This document shows positions 25,214-35,600 of a stretch of 64,000 nucleotides of DNA, piece after piece (within the stretch, counting starts at the first letter, position 1; every line of letters begins with the position of its first letter). The position numbers and the translations under genes were made by a program. A model generated the notes under the pieces. It was not told the origin of the DNA. It was given only the letters and a program-made list of their open reading frames with translations, and did no database searches. The DNA is from UBA965 sp040396955 (lineage in GTDB: Bacteria > Chloroflexota > Chloroflexia > Chloroflexales > Roseiflexaceae), in assembly GCA_040396955.1 (NCBI GenBank), contig JBBAWX010000006.1, positions 62,001 to 126,000 on the forward strand, read 5' to 3'.

Positions 25214-26464
25214 GTGCCAGGATACGATTTTGAGAAGCTGAATCACTACCAAATCTTGAACGTGGCGCGTGGGGCATCGCTCAACGAAATCAAAAAAGCC
25301 TTCCGCCAAGAGATTGCCACGTACCATCCGGACCGCTATGTACGGGCTGGCGATGCCGATAAGCAGTATGCACGGGCACGAAGTCAACGCATCAACGAGG
25401 CCTTCCGGGTGCTCCGTGACCCCAAATTACGCGAACACTACGATGTGAGTATGTCAGGAACAGCGACCAGTGTCCCGCGACCCAATGTGCCAGTACCGAC
25501 CGGGCCACTGATACCACGCGATCATCAGGCCGAGCTCTACGACACGGCCCAAGCGCATATCGAGGCAGGGCGACTCATCCAAGCGGTCGGTGTACTACGA
25601 CGACTTCAGCAGATTAATCCGTTTTATCGGGATGTCGCCACACTGCTCACCACCACAGAGCTGAGCATTAATGCACGCCAAATGACGATGCCGCACGAGA
25701 GCATACGGCGCACCAGCTGGCTCACCGTCAGCATTGTGGTGATGGTGGGAGTGCTGGTGGGACTGGTGTGGGTGTTGAATGGACGCAACGAAATAGGTGG
25801 CGGTCGGGTCGTGCCCACAACCGCAGCCGCAGTCAGTGTGGCCGATACGGCAACTCCGATTATCACGCGCACACCGCGCCGCACCGCCACGCGCACCGCA
25901 CTTCCGGCGACACCCACTCTTGAGCAAAACGTATTACTCGACGATACATTTCAGACTGCCGACTGGGCGGAGGCCACTGGTGACACGTGGAGCACGCGCT
26001 ATGCGGACAAACGGTACTTGCTCCAAGCACAAGCGGGTGGAGATGCGGCATGGAGTTACCGCCCCGTGGAGCAGAGTGATATTGTGGTCACGGCCGACAT
26101 CGAGGTACTGAGTGGGCGAGGTGGCATCATGCTCCGTTATCTCAACGAGAGCGATTTCGTGGCGTTCGTCATTGACCCGACCACACAAACGTATGCACTC
26201 TTGCAGCGCCAAGGCGCAAGCTTCACCGAGTTGACCACTGGCACATCCCCAGCCATCAAAACCGGTGCCAACGCCAACAACCAGCTTGAGGCCAGTGTAG
26301 TGGGGCAGACGGTCGCCATGACCATCAACGGCAACGTGGTCACCGAGCAATTCATAGAGCAGATTGCCAACAGCGCCCGCTTTGGCCTCATCGCCATCCC
26401 GACCAGTCAAGATGCAGAGGTTGCTGCGAGTCGCATCACCGTGCGTCTACCAGTGGCACCCTAA
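25214..26464 (+). CDS. Membrane-anchored J-domain protein with C-terminal lectin-like domain
   Basis: A 416-residue protein with an unusual order. Residues 1-75 are a J domain with the HPD motif (YHPDRY) that stimulates DnaK ATPase; about 95-140 is a helical, TPR-like segment; about 168-190 is one membrane helix (SWLTVSIVVMVGVLVGLVWV); then a Thr/Pro/Arg-rich stalk and, from about 238, a beta-sandwich-like domain (DDTFQTADW...GGIMLRYLNESDFVAFVI) resembling laminin-G/DUF1080 carbohydrate-binding folds. The J domain would be cytoplasmic and the lectin-like part outside. The start codon is GTG; no in-frame ATG is near. Its stop is 13 bases from the stop of the convergent LCP gene. Confidence 0.8.
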   Translation: MPGYDFEKLNHYQILNVARGASLNEIKKAFRQEIATYHPDRYVRAGDADKQYARARSQRINEAFRVLRDPKLREHYDVSMSGTATSVPRPNVPVPTGPLIPRDHQAELYDTAQAHIEAGRLIQAVGVLRRLQQINPFYRDVATLLTTTELSINARQMTMPHESIRRTSWLTVSIVVMVGVLVGLVWVLNGRNEIGGGRVVPTTAAAVSVADTATPIITRTPRRTATRTALPATPTLEQNVLLDDTFQTADWAEATGDTWSTRYADKRYLLQAQAGGDAAWSYRPVEQSDIVVTADIEVLSGRGGIMLRYLNESDFVAFVIDPTTQTYALLQRQGASFTELTTGTSPAIKTGANANNQLEASVVGQTVAMTINGNVVTEQFIEQIANSARFGLIAIPTSQDAEVAASRITVRLPVAP

Positions 26465-26477
26465 CGATGCACGCACG

Positions 26478-27977
26478 CTAGGGGTTGGCGTTGTCGCTAC
26501 CAACCACGACCACGATGTCGGCGCTACTCTGAATACTCTCCGGTGGCGGACCCACCACGACCCGACCTGGGATGATGTTGGCGATTTGGGCGGCCTGTTG
26601 CGGATGCCCGTTCACATCATAAATAATCGTTTCGGTGATGATGTCAGGGGCATCACCAGGAACATCGGTGGTAAAGCCGACTGCCGCGAGCTGATCACTG
26701 ATGCGCCGTGCCAATCCGCCCACCCTCGCCCCATTAAACACTTGAATACGTGCCACTGACTCGGTCTGGCTGAACCCCAACAGTGTGCGGGCCTGGGTCT
26801 GCAGGTCGTTCCATGTTTTGGTGGCATCGCTGATGAACTGATTGAACACATCGCTGCCAATGCTGACCGGTGCTGCTGTGGTTGAAGCGCCAGCACTTAC
26901 CAGCCACAGCTCGACCAGTGCTTTCACCCCAACTGGATCCCACAAAATATCACTGCCATCGACCGTATAGCGTTCGATGCTATCGGGCGCCATACGAAAT
27001 TGGGCGATGTCGGCGACTTCAAGATTCACGAACGTCATCACAAGGGCTGCCGCCATGACGGGATCGTTGAGTGGCATGGTGGTTTTGAGGGTGCCACCAA
27101 GAATATCAGGTGCCTGATTGAACAGACCAATGGCGGCAAACGGACCACGCTGACGCATTTCGGCCAACATCGCTTGAATGACCTGTTGTTGGCGTTGGTT
27201 GCGACCAAAATCGTTATCGGCATGACGTGTACGCGCATATATGAGGGCTTGTTCACCCGTCATACGTTGTACACCTTGGGCAAATTCAATGCGCATGACG
27301 CCGTAATCGGCGGTGGGGTAGGCCTCATCGACGATACGTTTGGGCACATCGACGGTAATCCCGCCGAGTGCATCAACGAGAGCGGCAAACCCGGCAAAGT
27401 TGAGCTGCGTCATATAGTCGACGCGGTACCCGTATTGGCGAATGCCGGTCATCGTTTCAACGGTCTCTGCAGCCAATGCCATGCCGGATTCTTGCTGACT
27501 GACGTCACCAGCATAGAGGTCGTTGGGGTGGAGATACCCGTAGGCGTAGGCGCTGTTGATTTTGCCTTGGCCACGCCCACGGACATCGACGCGCGTATCG
27601 CGCGGGATGGAGAGCAGACTCATGCGTCCATCACGCGGGTTGACCCGGAGAAGCACCAACGTGTCGCTACGCACCCCGTCCCCCTCATCACCGGCACGTT
27701 CATCGACACCCACCAACAACACGGTGAAGCCGTCGAGATTCACGCTACTTGGGCGTTCGATGCGGGGATCATTGGCCACCACGGCCCGAGCAATGGCATT
27801 GAGCTGAATGACAAACGCAACGACCGGAATGAGGATACCCAGGAGCACCCATACCCACCGTCGCGAGGTGGTCGTAGGTGGTGGAGCAACCAACTTGCGG
27901 ATACGACTGGTGCGTGGCAGAATGATGGTTGAGCCGGGGGTAACTCCATCACGGAGACGGCGTTCTGGCTTGTTCAT
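26478..27977 (-). CDS. LytR-CpsA-Psr (LCP) family cell-wall glycopolymer ligase
   Basis: A 499-residue membrane-anchored enzyme that moves lipid-linked glycopolymers onto the cell wall or another acceptor. A basic cytoplasmic N terminus is followed by one membrane helix (about 42-62), then the LCP domain with LLVGVDER, SDTLVLLRVNP, LLSIPRDTRVDV (polyprenyl-phosphate/metal contact Arg-Asp), GKINSAYAYG, VDALGGITVDVP and ALIYARTRHADNDFGRNQRQQQV. The last 90 residues are a LytR_C domain (IQVFNGARVGGLARRI). GGAGG is 5 bases before the ATG. The presence of LCP fits a one-membrane envelope with secondary polymers, as in Chloroflexota. Confidence 0.93.
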   Translation of the reverse strand: MNKPERRLRDGVTPGSTIILPRTSRIRKLVAPPPTTTSRRWVWVLLGILIPVVAFVIQLNAIARAVVANDPRIERPSSVNLDGFTVLLVGVDERAGDEGDGVRSDTLVLLRVNPRDGRMSLLSIPRDTRVDVRGRGQGKINSAYAYGYLHPNDLYAGDVSQQESGMALAAETVETMTGIRQYGYRVDYMTQLNFAGFAALVDALGGITVDVPKRIVDEAYPTADYGVMRIEFAQGVQRMTGEQALIYARTRHADNDFGRNQRQQQVIQAMLAEMRQRGPFAAIGLFNQAPDILGGTLKTTMPLNDPVMAAALVMTFVNLEVADIAQFRMAPDSIERYTVDGSDILWDPVGVKALVELWLVSAGASTTAAPVSIGSDVFNQFISDATKTWNDLQTQARTLLGFSQTESVARIQVFNGARVGGLARRISDQLAAVGFTTDVPGDAPDIITETIIYDVNGHPQQAAQIANIIPGRVVVGPPPESIQSSADIVVVVGSDNANP

Positions 27978-28152
27978 GAATACCTCCGCGCAAACAGACT
28001 CAGACCCTATGTGAGCATGAGCACCGTTCAGGCACTAGCGTGTACACCACGTCTGGTTATTGCTATTATACGCATTCCTACGGATTTCCCTGCACACGGC
28101 GTGGTCCGGCAACTACGCTCGTTCACGCTCTGGTGGAAAGAAGACCAGTCTC

Positions 28153-29163
28153 ATGTCGAAGCATGCTCCCCGAATGCTCCCCGCACCGGCACCACGGCAC
28201 CCGCACCTGCGCCAACCGGCCGATGTGACATATAGCCGCCGCTGGCAATTATTCATCATGCTGGCGGGATTATGGGGGTGGCAACAACTCCGGCACCGAC
28301 ATTGGCGGCACTTCACATCTGCACTGGCAGCAACACTCGGCGTGGCGTGGTATGCGCGCTACCGCGAACCAGCGACCCCAGTACTACGGCACATCGAGAT
28401 TTGTGATCCACGCATCCCGGCAGCATTCGACGGCTTCACGATTGGCCAGATAAGTGATATTCATCTTGGGCAGCCCCACAGCCACGCCAATTTGCACTGG
28501 GCGCGTGATTGTATGCGCACCATGCAACCCGATTTGATTGTGTTTACGGGGGATTTGGTCAATGAGCGCCCTGCCATTGGCACGTTGGCCTACGAACTCA
28601 CCCAATTTCAGGCACCCATGGGGTGCTTTGCAATTGCAGGCAACCACGACTATGTGGAAGAGATCGACGATGTCACCCAGGCCTGTGCACTCGGCGGCGT
28701 CCCACTTTTGCGCAACACGGGAGTAGCACTCCGGCGTGCCGGGGCCACGCTGTGGCTGGCCGGGGTCGACGATATTTGGCATGGAGCGATGCGCATCGAC
28801 CATGCATTACAGGGTGGTGAGCGGCACCCCACCATCTTGTTGGCGCATGCGCCCGACATCGTGCTACAGGCGTGCGCCTACTCCAACGTGGTACTGCAAT
28901 TATCGGGGCATGTCCATGGTGGGCATCTCCACGCACCACTCCTCGGGCCACTTGCCCGCCCACGCTATGGGGTACACTATACACGAGGCACACATCGGGT
29001 CGGCACCACGTGGATGCATGTCTCAATGGGGCTCAGCGGGCGGGCACTGCGCTTCGGCAGTCCACCTGAAGTTGCTCTGATTACCTTGCGCCATCAGGCG
29101 CCCACCACACAAGGAACACCGGCATGCAACGCATCAACGGGAGCGTCTGGAGCATCGACATGA
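28153..29163 (+). CDS. Membrane-associated metallophosphoesterase
   Basis: A 336-residue calcineurin-like phosphoesterase of the YkuE/YaeI type. The N-terminal 80 residues are basic with a hydrophobic stretch (about 33-70) that may anchor it. Metal motifs in order: GQISDIHLG (D-x-H), FTGDLVNE (GD), AGNHD (GNHD), ILLAHAPD and LSGHVHGG (GHxH), all intact. YkuE/YaeI relatives act near the membrane on phospholipid-like substrates. The frame is open farther upstream; the ATG at 28153 is the most plausible start but its ribosome-binding site is weak. The last 40 bases overlap the DUF3054 gene. Confidence 0.85.
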   Translation: MSKHAPRMLPAPAPRHPHLRQPADVTYSRRWQLFIMLAGLWGWQQLRHRHWRHFTSALAATLGVAWYARYREPATPVLRHIEICDPRIPAAFDGFTIGQISDIHLGQPHSHANLHWARDCMRTMQPDLIVFTGDLVNERPAIGTLAYELTQFQAPMGCFAIAGNHDYVEEIDDVTQACALGGVPLLRNTGVALRRAGATLWLAGVDDIWHGAMRIDHALQGGERHPTILLAHAPDIVLQACAYSNVVLQLSGHVHGGHLHAPLLGPLARPRYGVHYTRGTHRVGTTWMHVSMGLSGRALRFGSPPEVALITLRHQAPTTQGTPACNASTGASGAST

Positions 29164-29507
29164 TTGCCATCATTGTATTTGCCGCATTGGGACGCCAAAA
29201 TCACAATGAAAGCAATCCACCCCTCGAAATCCTCATCACCGCTGCCCCCTTCATGATTGGTTGGAGTTGGGTGGCATGGTTGAGTGGAGCACTCACTCGC
29301 CAACCCATCAAACGCTGGCTGTGGTTGACGTTTGTCACCAATGTGGCAGCGGTAGCCATGGGATTAGGGGTGCGCAGTATCTGGCTTTCGCGCCCCATCC
29401 CGTTGAGCTTCGCAGTGGTCACATTCCTGGTGATTACTGCCTTACTGCTTGTTGTACGTCTCGCCCAAATTCCGCGTATTGCCAAGGAGGTAGTCCATCA
29501 TGAGTGA
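29124..29507 (+). CDS. DUF3054 family membrane protein
   Basis: A 127-residue protein with four hydrophobic helices. The first helix segment (IDMIAIIVFAALGRQNH) and the later PFMIGW segment match the DUF3054 pattern (Asp in helix 1, ALGRxxH). Function is unknown in the family. Its start overlaps the phosphoesterase gene by 40 bases and its end overlaps the phosphatase gene by 8 bases, so the three are probably translated from one mRNA. Confidence 0.72.
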   Translation: MQRINGSVWSIDMIAIIVFAALGRQNHNESNPPLEILITAAPFMIGWSWVAWLSGALTRQPIKRWLWLTFVTNVAAVAMGLGVRSIWLSRPIPLSFAVVTFLVITALLLVVRLAQIPRIAKEVVHHE

Positions 29508-30144
29508 CACTGTTTTGACCTTGATTCGACACGGACAATCGTTTGCCAACGTGGAGCCCATCGTTGAATCATACAGTTGCCGTGGGCTGACACCACTGGG
29601 CACAAGCCAAGCCGAGCAGCTCGCAGCGCGCTTCCGTGCTGAGCAGACGACCTTTGATGTGCTCTATGCGAGCACGCTCAAACGGGCGCGTATGACTGCC
29701 GAAATCATTGCCCCCGCGCTCGGATTACCAATTATCTGGGAAGACGACCTGCATGAGCTACGTGTGGGCGAGGTTGACGGCATGTGCTATGCCGATGTCA
29801 CCAAGCAATACCCTTCGTTTGACCGTGGCATCAAGGATTACCACGTACGCGTAGCTCCCAACGGTGAAAGCTGGAACGAATTTGCGACGCGATGCGCCCG
29901 TGTGCTTCATACCATTACGGCCGCCCACCCAGGGGCGCGGATTGCGGTGGTTTGCCACGGCGGTGTCATTGAAAGCTCGTTTTTGTGGGCGCTCAACTTA
30001 AATGCAGGCGCGCGGCACGGCGTCTCATTTCCTGCGCACAATACTGCCATGACGGTTTGGAAGCAACACATTAGCCCCTACGATGGCCGGCTGGAATGGC
30101 AACTGTCTAGTCACAACGATCACACGCATTTACGCACCCTGTAG
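29500..30144 (+). CDS. Histidine phosphatase family protein (phosphoglycerate mutase-like)
   Basis: A 214-residue phosphatase. It has the RHG motif LIRHGQSFAN near residue 9, a later catalytic Glu region in ELRVGEVDGM, and the second catalytic His in AVVCHGGVIESSF. The fold supports a cofactor-independent phosphatase of the CobC/GpmB-like group, but the substrate cannot be given. AGGAGG precedes the ATG, which overlaps the DUF3054 stop by 8 bases. Confidence 0.88.
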   Translation: MSDTVLTLIRHGQSFANVEPIVESYSCRGLTPLGTSQAEQLAARFRAEQTTFDVLYASTLKRARMTAEIIAPALGLPIIWEDDLHELRVGEVDGMCYADVTKQYPSFDRGIKDYHVRVAPNGESWNEFATRCARVLHTITAAHPGARIAVVCHGGVIESSFLWALNLNAGARHGVSFPAHNTAMTVWKQHISPYDGRLEWQLSSHNDHTHLRTL

Positions 30145-30254
30145 CCTGAGTGCACGCACAACCATGGAGCAAATTGCCGACTCCCCCACGAAACCAGTCG
30201 CATTCTCTGTGTATAATACGAGTAATTGCACATAGTATTGAGAACTATTGTCGT

Positions 30255-32624
30255 ATGAGTGACCTACCACCCACATCGCCACAACAGCGGCTACCACGCA
30301 TCACGTGGGAGCATGTTTTTTGGGTCGTGATTATCCTATTGAGCATCCTCACGCGTCTCTGGGCGCTCGGAGATCGCGCCCTGCATCACGACGAAACGTT
30401 GCATGCCGAATACTCATACTCACTCTTTGCGGGGCTTGGTTTCGTGCATGATCCATTGCTCCATGGGCCATTTTTGTACATCATGGGGGCGGTGGCGTAC
30501 TTTTTCTTTGGTGATAACGACACCACCGCACGGTTGTCACCGGCCATCTTCAGCATTGCATTGGGGCTGACCCCTTTGCTTCTACGCCGTGAACTCGGGC
30601 GCAGCGGCACAGTAATTGCCGCACTCATGTTGCTCTGTTCGCCGGTTTTTTTGTATATTGGGCGTTTTTTCCGACACGACATCTACGCGGTTGTCTATGA
30701 AGTGTTGGTGCTTATCGCCATTATCCGCTATGCACATCAGCACAACCCTCGCTGGATTTTCATTGGCATGGTTGCGATGAGTCTCATGCTGACCACACTA
30801 GAAACGGCCTATCTTTACTTGGCCATTTTCTTACCAGTCATCGTGGCGGTATTTTTTTGGCAGGTCTGGAAACCCGGTTTGGCCGTGGTTGCGGCCACCG
30901 GCATGCTGATTGTGGCCAGTGTCTTCGTATTGCCCGGGCAAGCACGCCCGGCCGACCTCCCCAGCGAAGATGTCACCGTAAGCCGGGTGGACGGGCAATA
31001 TACCTGCCCAAGTAGTCCACTTGACGCGTACCGCGACAACCCGATTATCACGGCCCAACCGGGACCGTTGTTTGGTTGGGGCGCACTTGAGACGGTCGAC
31101 AACAGTTATGCCCTGTGCGTACGCCACCAGCCCGACAACGACATTGGCGCGTATCTGTACAAACTTTGGCAGTTCTTTCGTCACCCGGCCATTCTCACGG
31201 CCCTTGTGGGGCTGATAGCCGGCGTTGCCAGTCTGTGGTATCTGGTGTGGCGGCGGCGTGGCGCTGACGGTCAGACCATTTGGGAGCAGGCCAGTGCCAG
31301 CACCAACCCGATTGTCGCCATTTACCGCAGTCTCGCAGTTGACGGTCGCATCCCGCGAGCCATCGGACTCGCCTTGATCCCCTACACGCTCTTTTTTAGC
31401 TCGTTTTTGGCCAACCCGGTGGGCATCATCAGTGGCACGACTGGATCGTTGTTGTACTGGTTGGCACAGCACGAAGTCAAGCGTGGTGGCCAACCCGACC
31501 ACTACTACGCGGTCATGCTCGCCATTTATGCCCCCTTCATCGTCTGTGCGGGCATCGCCAGCCTCATCCTGGTCGGCATTCGCAGTGTGCGCATGATTCG
31601 TACCGGTGCGTTGCCCAGTCGGCAGTTGGCCGTTGGCATGTTACTTGCCTGGTGGTCGCTGGGGGCGTTTTTCATTTTTTCATGGGCCGGCGAAAAAATG
31701 CCGTGGCTGACAATCCACCCGCTCACGCCACTCACGTTTTTGGCGGCCTGGGGGCTCGGGCAACTCATCGACGCCTGGATTGACAATCATCGCCACCAGC
31801 CCGAAGGGCGTACTGGTGTGCTTACCGTAGCCGGTATGGCAGGAATTGTGGCCTTTGTGGCAACCATTTTGATGATGATGGCCATCAATCCACAGGGAAG
31901 TTATGCAGCAGTAACGCCGTGGATCCCAGTGGCCTTCATAATCATTTGCACGGCGCTCGCCGTTGTACACATCCCTAGCCATGGTCGATTGTGGAGCCTC
32001 GGGCTACTCGTCTGCGTTTTGAGCACTCCCCTGGCGCTTTACGAAATTCGCAGTGCTTGGCGGCTCAGTTTCATCAACGGCGACATCCCCAAAGAGATGA
32101 TGATTTACACGCAGACCTCACCCGACGCAGTGCGGGTAGTACGTGATTTGAGCGAGGCGTCGCTCCGGCGATCGGGCGACCTGAGCATGCCCATGTGGCA
32201 CGACAACGAGACCATCTGGGACTGGTACTTCCGGCGTTTCAACAACGGCATTGAGCAGCCACCTGGTCCGCCGGCAGTGCCCGGCGATGAGGTGATGGCG
32301 ATCGTCATTCTCGACGAAAATTTGCGCTACGTCGACGAAAGCACGCTCCCCGGGTTCCTCATCCAGCGCTATCCGTTGCGCTGGTGGTTCCCCGAAGACC
32401 AGATATACCGCCTATCCGAAAACTGGTTGGAGCAACCCGTTGATGCGAGTGATCCACTGTTGGCGCGTGTATTACGCCAGCCGTTCGAAACAGAGACCGC
32501 CGTCGCTACCTGGCGCTACTTGCTTTATCGCGACCCTGGCTTCCCGTTGGGTTCTTCGGATTTTTATGTGGCCGTCCGTCCCGAAATTGCGCCATTCATG
32601 AGCCTTGGGCTCGGTGCTCGTTAA
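30255..32624 (+). CDS. TIGR03663-type membrane protein (PMT/GT39-like)
   Basis: A 789-residue polytopic protein with 11-13 hydrophobic helices. The first extracytoplasmic loop holds ALHHDETLHAEYSY (the HHDE signature with the acidic pair expected of GT-C enzymes) and HDPLLHGPFLY; a later segment is FSWAGEKMPWLTIHPL. These features mark the TIGR03663 family, related to protein O-mannosyltransferases and to the archaeal flippase-associated Agl23. Likely role: transfer or handling of lipid-linked sugars at the cell surface. The ATG at 30255 is chosen over an upstream frame with unrelated sequence. It ends in TAATG-like overlap with the next frame; a paralogue follows. Confidence 0.82.
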   Translation: MSDLPPTSPQQRLPRITWEHVFWVVIILLSILTRLWALGDRALHHDETLHAEYSYSLFAGLGFVHDPLLHGPFLYIMGAVAYFFFGDNDTTARLSPAIFSIALGLTPLLLRRELGRSGTVIAALMLLCSPVFLYIGRFFRHDIYAVVYEVLVLIAIIRYAHQHNPRWIFIGMVAMSLMLTTLETAYLYLAIFLPVIVAVFFWQVWKPGLAVVAATGMLIVASVFVLPGQARPADLPSEDVTVSRVDGQYTCPSSPLDAYRDNPIITAQPGPLFGWGALETVDNSYALCVRHQPDNDIGAYLYKLWQFFRHPAILTALVGLIAGVASLWYLVWRRRGADGQTIWEQASASTNPIVAIYRSLAVDGRIPRAIGLALIPYTLFFSSFLANPVGIISGTTGSLLYWLAQHEVKRGGQPDHYYAVMLAIYAPFIVCAGIASLILVGIRSVRMIRTGALPSRQLAVGMLLAWWSLGAFFIFSWAGEKMPWLTIHPLTPLTFLAAWGLGQLIDAWIDNHRHQPEGRTGVLTVAGMAGIVAFVATILMMMAINPQGSYAAVTPWIPVAFIIICTALAVVHIPSHGRLWSLGLLVCVLSTPLALYEIRSAWRLSFINGDIPKEMMIYTQTSPDAVRVVRDLSEASLRRSGDLSMPMWHDNETIWDWYFRRFNNGIEQPPGPPAVPGDEVMAIVILDENLRYVDESTLPGFLIQRYPLRWWFPEDQIYRLSENWLEQPVDASDPLLARVLRQPFETETAVATWRYLLYRDPGFPLGSSDFYVAVRPEIAPFMSLGLGAR

Positions 32625-32644
32625 TGACAGCTGTGGGAGAACGC

Positions 32645-35600
32645 ATGTCTGACCAAACATCTACTACCACCAATCGCTCGGCTACCCCAGATTCACCGAC
32701 GCTGACCTCTTGGCTGAGTTGGGAGGGGCTCGCTTTTGCCCTCATCGTGTGTGCGAGTGTGCTGGTGCACCTTGCACGTCTCGACGTGATGGCCATGCAC
32801 CACGATGAATCCATTCATGCCTGGTTGAGTTGGCGTTTTTTCACGGGGACAGGTGGGTTTACCTGTGCCGGTGGCCGTGTCGCCGACACCTACTGTTACG
32901 ACCCGGTGTACCACGGGCCATCGCTGTACATTTTCACCATCATCTCCTACTTTCTCTTCGGTGACGGTGATTGGCAGAGTCGCCTACCGCAGGCCATAGC
33001 CGGCATCGGCTTGACCCTCTCGGTGGCCTGGCTACGTCCATACTTCGGGCAGCGGGGCGTACTGTTGGCCATGGTCGGTATAACGCTGACCGCCGTGTTG
33101 CTCTACTTCACGCGATTTGCGCGGCACGACGGGCTGATGGTGTTGTGGGTGCTATGGGTGGTCATCGGATTTTTCCGGTATCTCGATGATGGGCAGCCAC
33201 GTTGGCTGTGGTTGATGGCGGCTGGCATCGGCTTGGCCATCAGCACCCACGAGCTCTACTACATCATCGGGTTCTTGTTTGCCTGGTTCCTCGGGCTTCG
33301 CATTGTCAGCGAGTACTGGCCAGTGCGCTACTCACGCCTGACACTGCTCGGGCTCATTGGGGCCTCACTGGTGGTCGAAGCACTCATCTTGAGTGGCGTG
33401 TGGAGTGGCCAGCTTACACCATCGCTCAACGCTGGCGGCATTGCCGTGGTGTTGTTTTTCGTGGCAATGACGAGCCTGATGGTGCAGCAGCTCTGGGATG
33501 CCACACCGGTTGTTGTACCCTTCGCACTCGATAAATGGCGGCATCACCGCCAAGAATTATTCGTCGCAATGGGGATTACGGCGGGCATATTTGTCCTCTT
33601 GTACGGCAACTTTTTTGCGGACCCGCGTGGCATCCTCGACGGCATGTACCAGGGGTTGGCCTATTGGCTCGGCTCACAACAATCGTTTGCTCGTGGTGAC
33701 CAGCCATGGTACTACTACCTGATGATTATGGGCATCAACGAACCCTTGGCTCTTTTTGGTGGGGTGAGTATCGTGATTGCAGGAGCTGTGGCGGCCGTGC
33801 GCAACTGGCAAGCACAGCAAGCCGGCAACGTAGTCGCACGACTCGGCCTGTTCCCCGTCTTTTTGGTGTACTGGTTTGTGGGCGCGTTGGTCTTTTTTTC
33901 GTGGGCCGGAGAAAAGATGCCCTGGCTGACCGCACATATCACGCTCCCCGGGAACCTGCTCGTCGTCTGGGGTGTGGTCCAGGTGGTGCGTGCTATTCAG
34001 ATCTCCAATCGGCATTTTTGGTGGATTATCCCGGGGGCCGCAATCCTCGCTTTGATGTCGTTGGCGGTGGCCGTGGTGCAGCTCAGCAGTGGGATTGGTT
34101 CGGTGCAGGGTGTTTTCCCGCTCATCGCAGCTGCCGGATTTATCTACGTAGTACTGCACTACTCCGATGTCGTAGGGCGTGAGCACACCGCCCGTCTTGC
34201 CCTCTTGAGTGTGGTCATCGTTTTGGCGGCCTACGGTGTACGGGCGAGTTGGTTGGCGAATTTCGACGCTCCCGATACAGCGCGGGATCCCATTGTATAC
34301 ACACAGACCTCACCAGATGTTCCCCGGATGGTCCGTGATATTACAGAGCTCGCCATCAACCAGACCCGCAACCAACGCACCGCCAATGATACTGCGGGTG
34401 GATTGTCGATGCCCATCATGCTCGACATTGGTGGCACCGATGGCGGATTGGCATGGCCGTTTCAGTGGTACTTCCGTGATATGCTCCGCATGGAAAACCG
34501 GAGCGGTGACTTCTTCGCTGAGGTGACACCTGACTCATTTTTGGTGGATGCCCCCGATGCAAGCCAGCAAATTTTGGTGCCGGTGGTCATGGTGTATACC
34601 CCCAACATGACTGAGAACACACGTAGCGTGCTGGAACAAAATTATGTCAAATTATACGATGGTCAACTCAATTGGTGGTTCCCGGAGGGGGACAAATGTA
34701 CGCCGACCAGCCCCGGCTACAAACGGTTCTACTACAGCACCCTGATTGCTCTGAAGGCCGGAAACGACTGTCCCAGCCTCGACACCACTCAACTACCCAC
34801 GTTGCTTGCGCCCATCATTTGGCCATTTGACCCGAGCCATTGGCAAGAGACCTGGCGTTACCTGATGTACCGTGAGCTCCCTGCTGATTTGAGCATCAGC
34901 GGCCGTGCCATGGAGGTATGGGTGCGGAGTGATCTCGCTGGTGGCAGCGGGAGTACGGCAAGCACGAGTACCAGTACCACATACAAACTAGTAGCAAGCA
35001 CCAGCTTCAGCGACGGTGAAATGTTGGCTCCGCGTGGCATTGCCGTCGGCAAAGACGGCACGGTGGTGGTCGCAGACAGCGATACCCATCAGATATTCAT
35101 TTTTAACAGTGATGGCACAGTGCGCCAAAAAATCGGCACCCGTGGCAATCGTCCAAATGAATTCAATGAACCCCGTGGAGTCGCCATTGACGACAGCGGC
35201 AACATCTTTGTGGCCGACACGTGGAACGCACGCGTCGTCAAGCTTTCACCGCAAGGCGAGTGGTTGGGCAGCTGGGGAAGTGGCACCCAAGACTTCGGCG
35301 ATGGCCGAGTCGCCAGTGTGACTGACGGCACCCTCGCAGGCAATCAAGCCGATCCGCTGGGCTTTTTTGGGCCACGTGGTGTGGCGGTCGACGCCCAAGG
35401 CAACGTGTACGTCACCGACACCGGCAATAAGCGGGTGGTAGTGACCGACAACGACGGAACGTACCTCTACCAATGGGGGGAGGCCGGGAGTGCGCCAGGG
35501 CAGTTCAACGAACCCATCGGCATCGCTGTTGATGGCGATGGCACGGTGGCCGTGGGTGACACCTGGAATGGGCGCGTACAATTCTTTGCGAGCGATGGCA

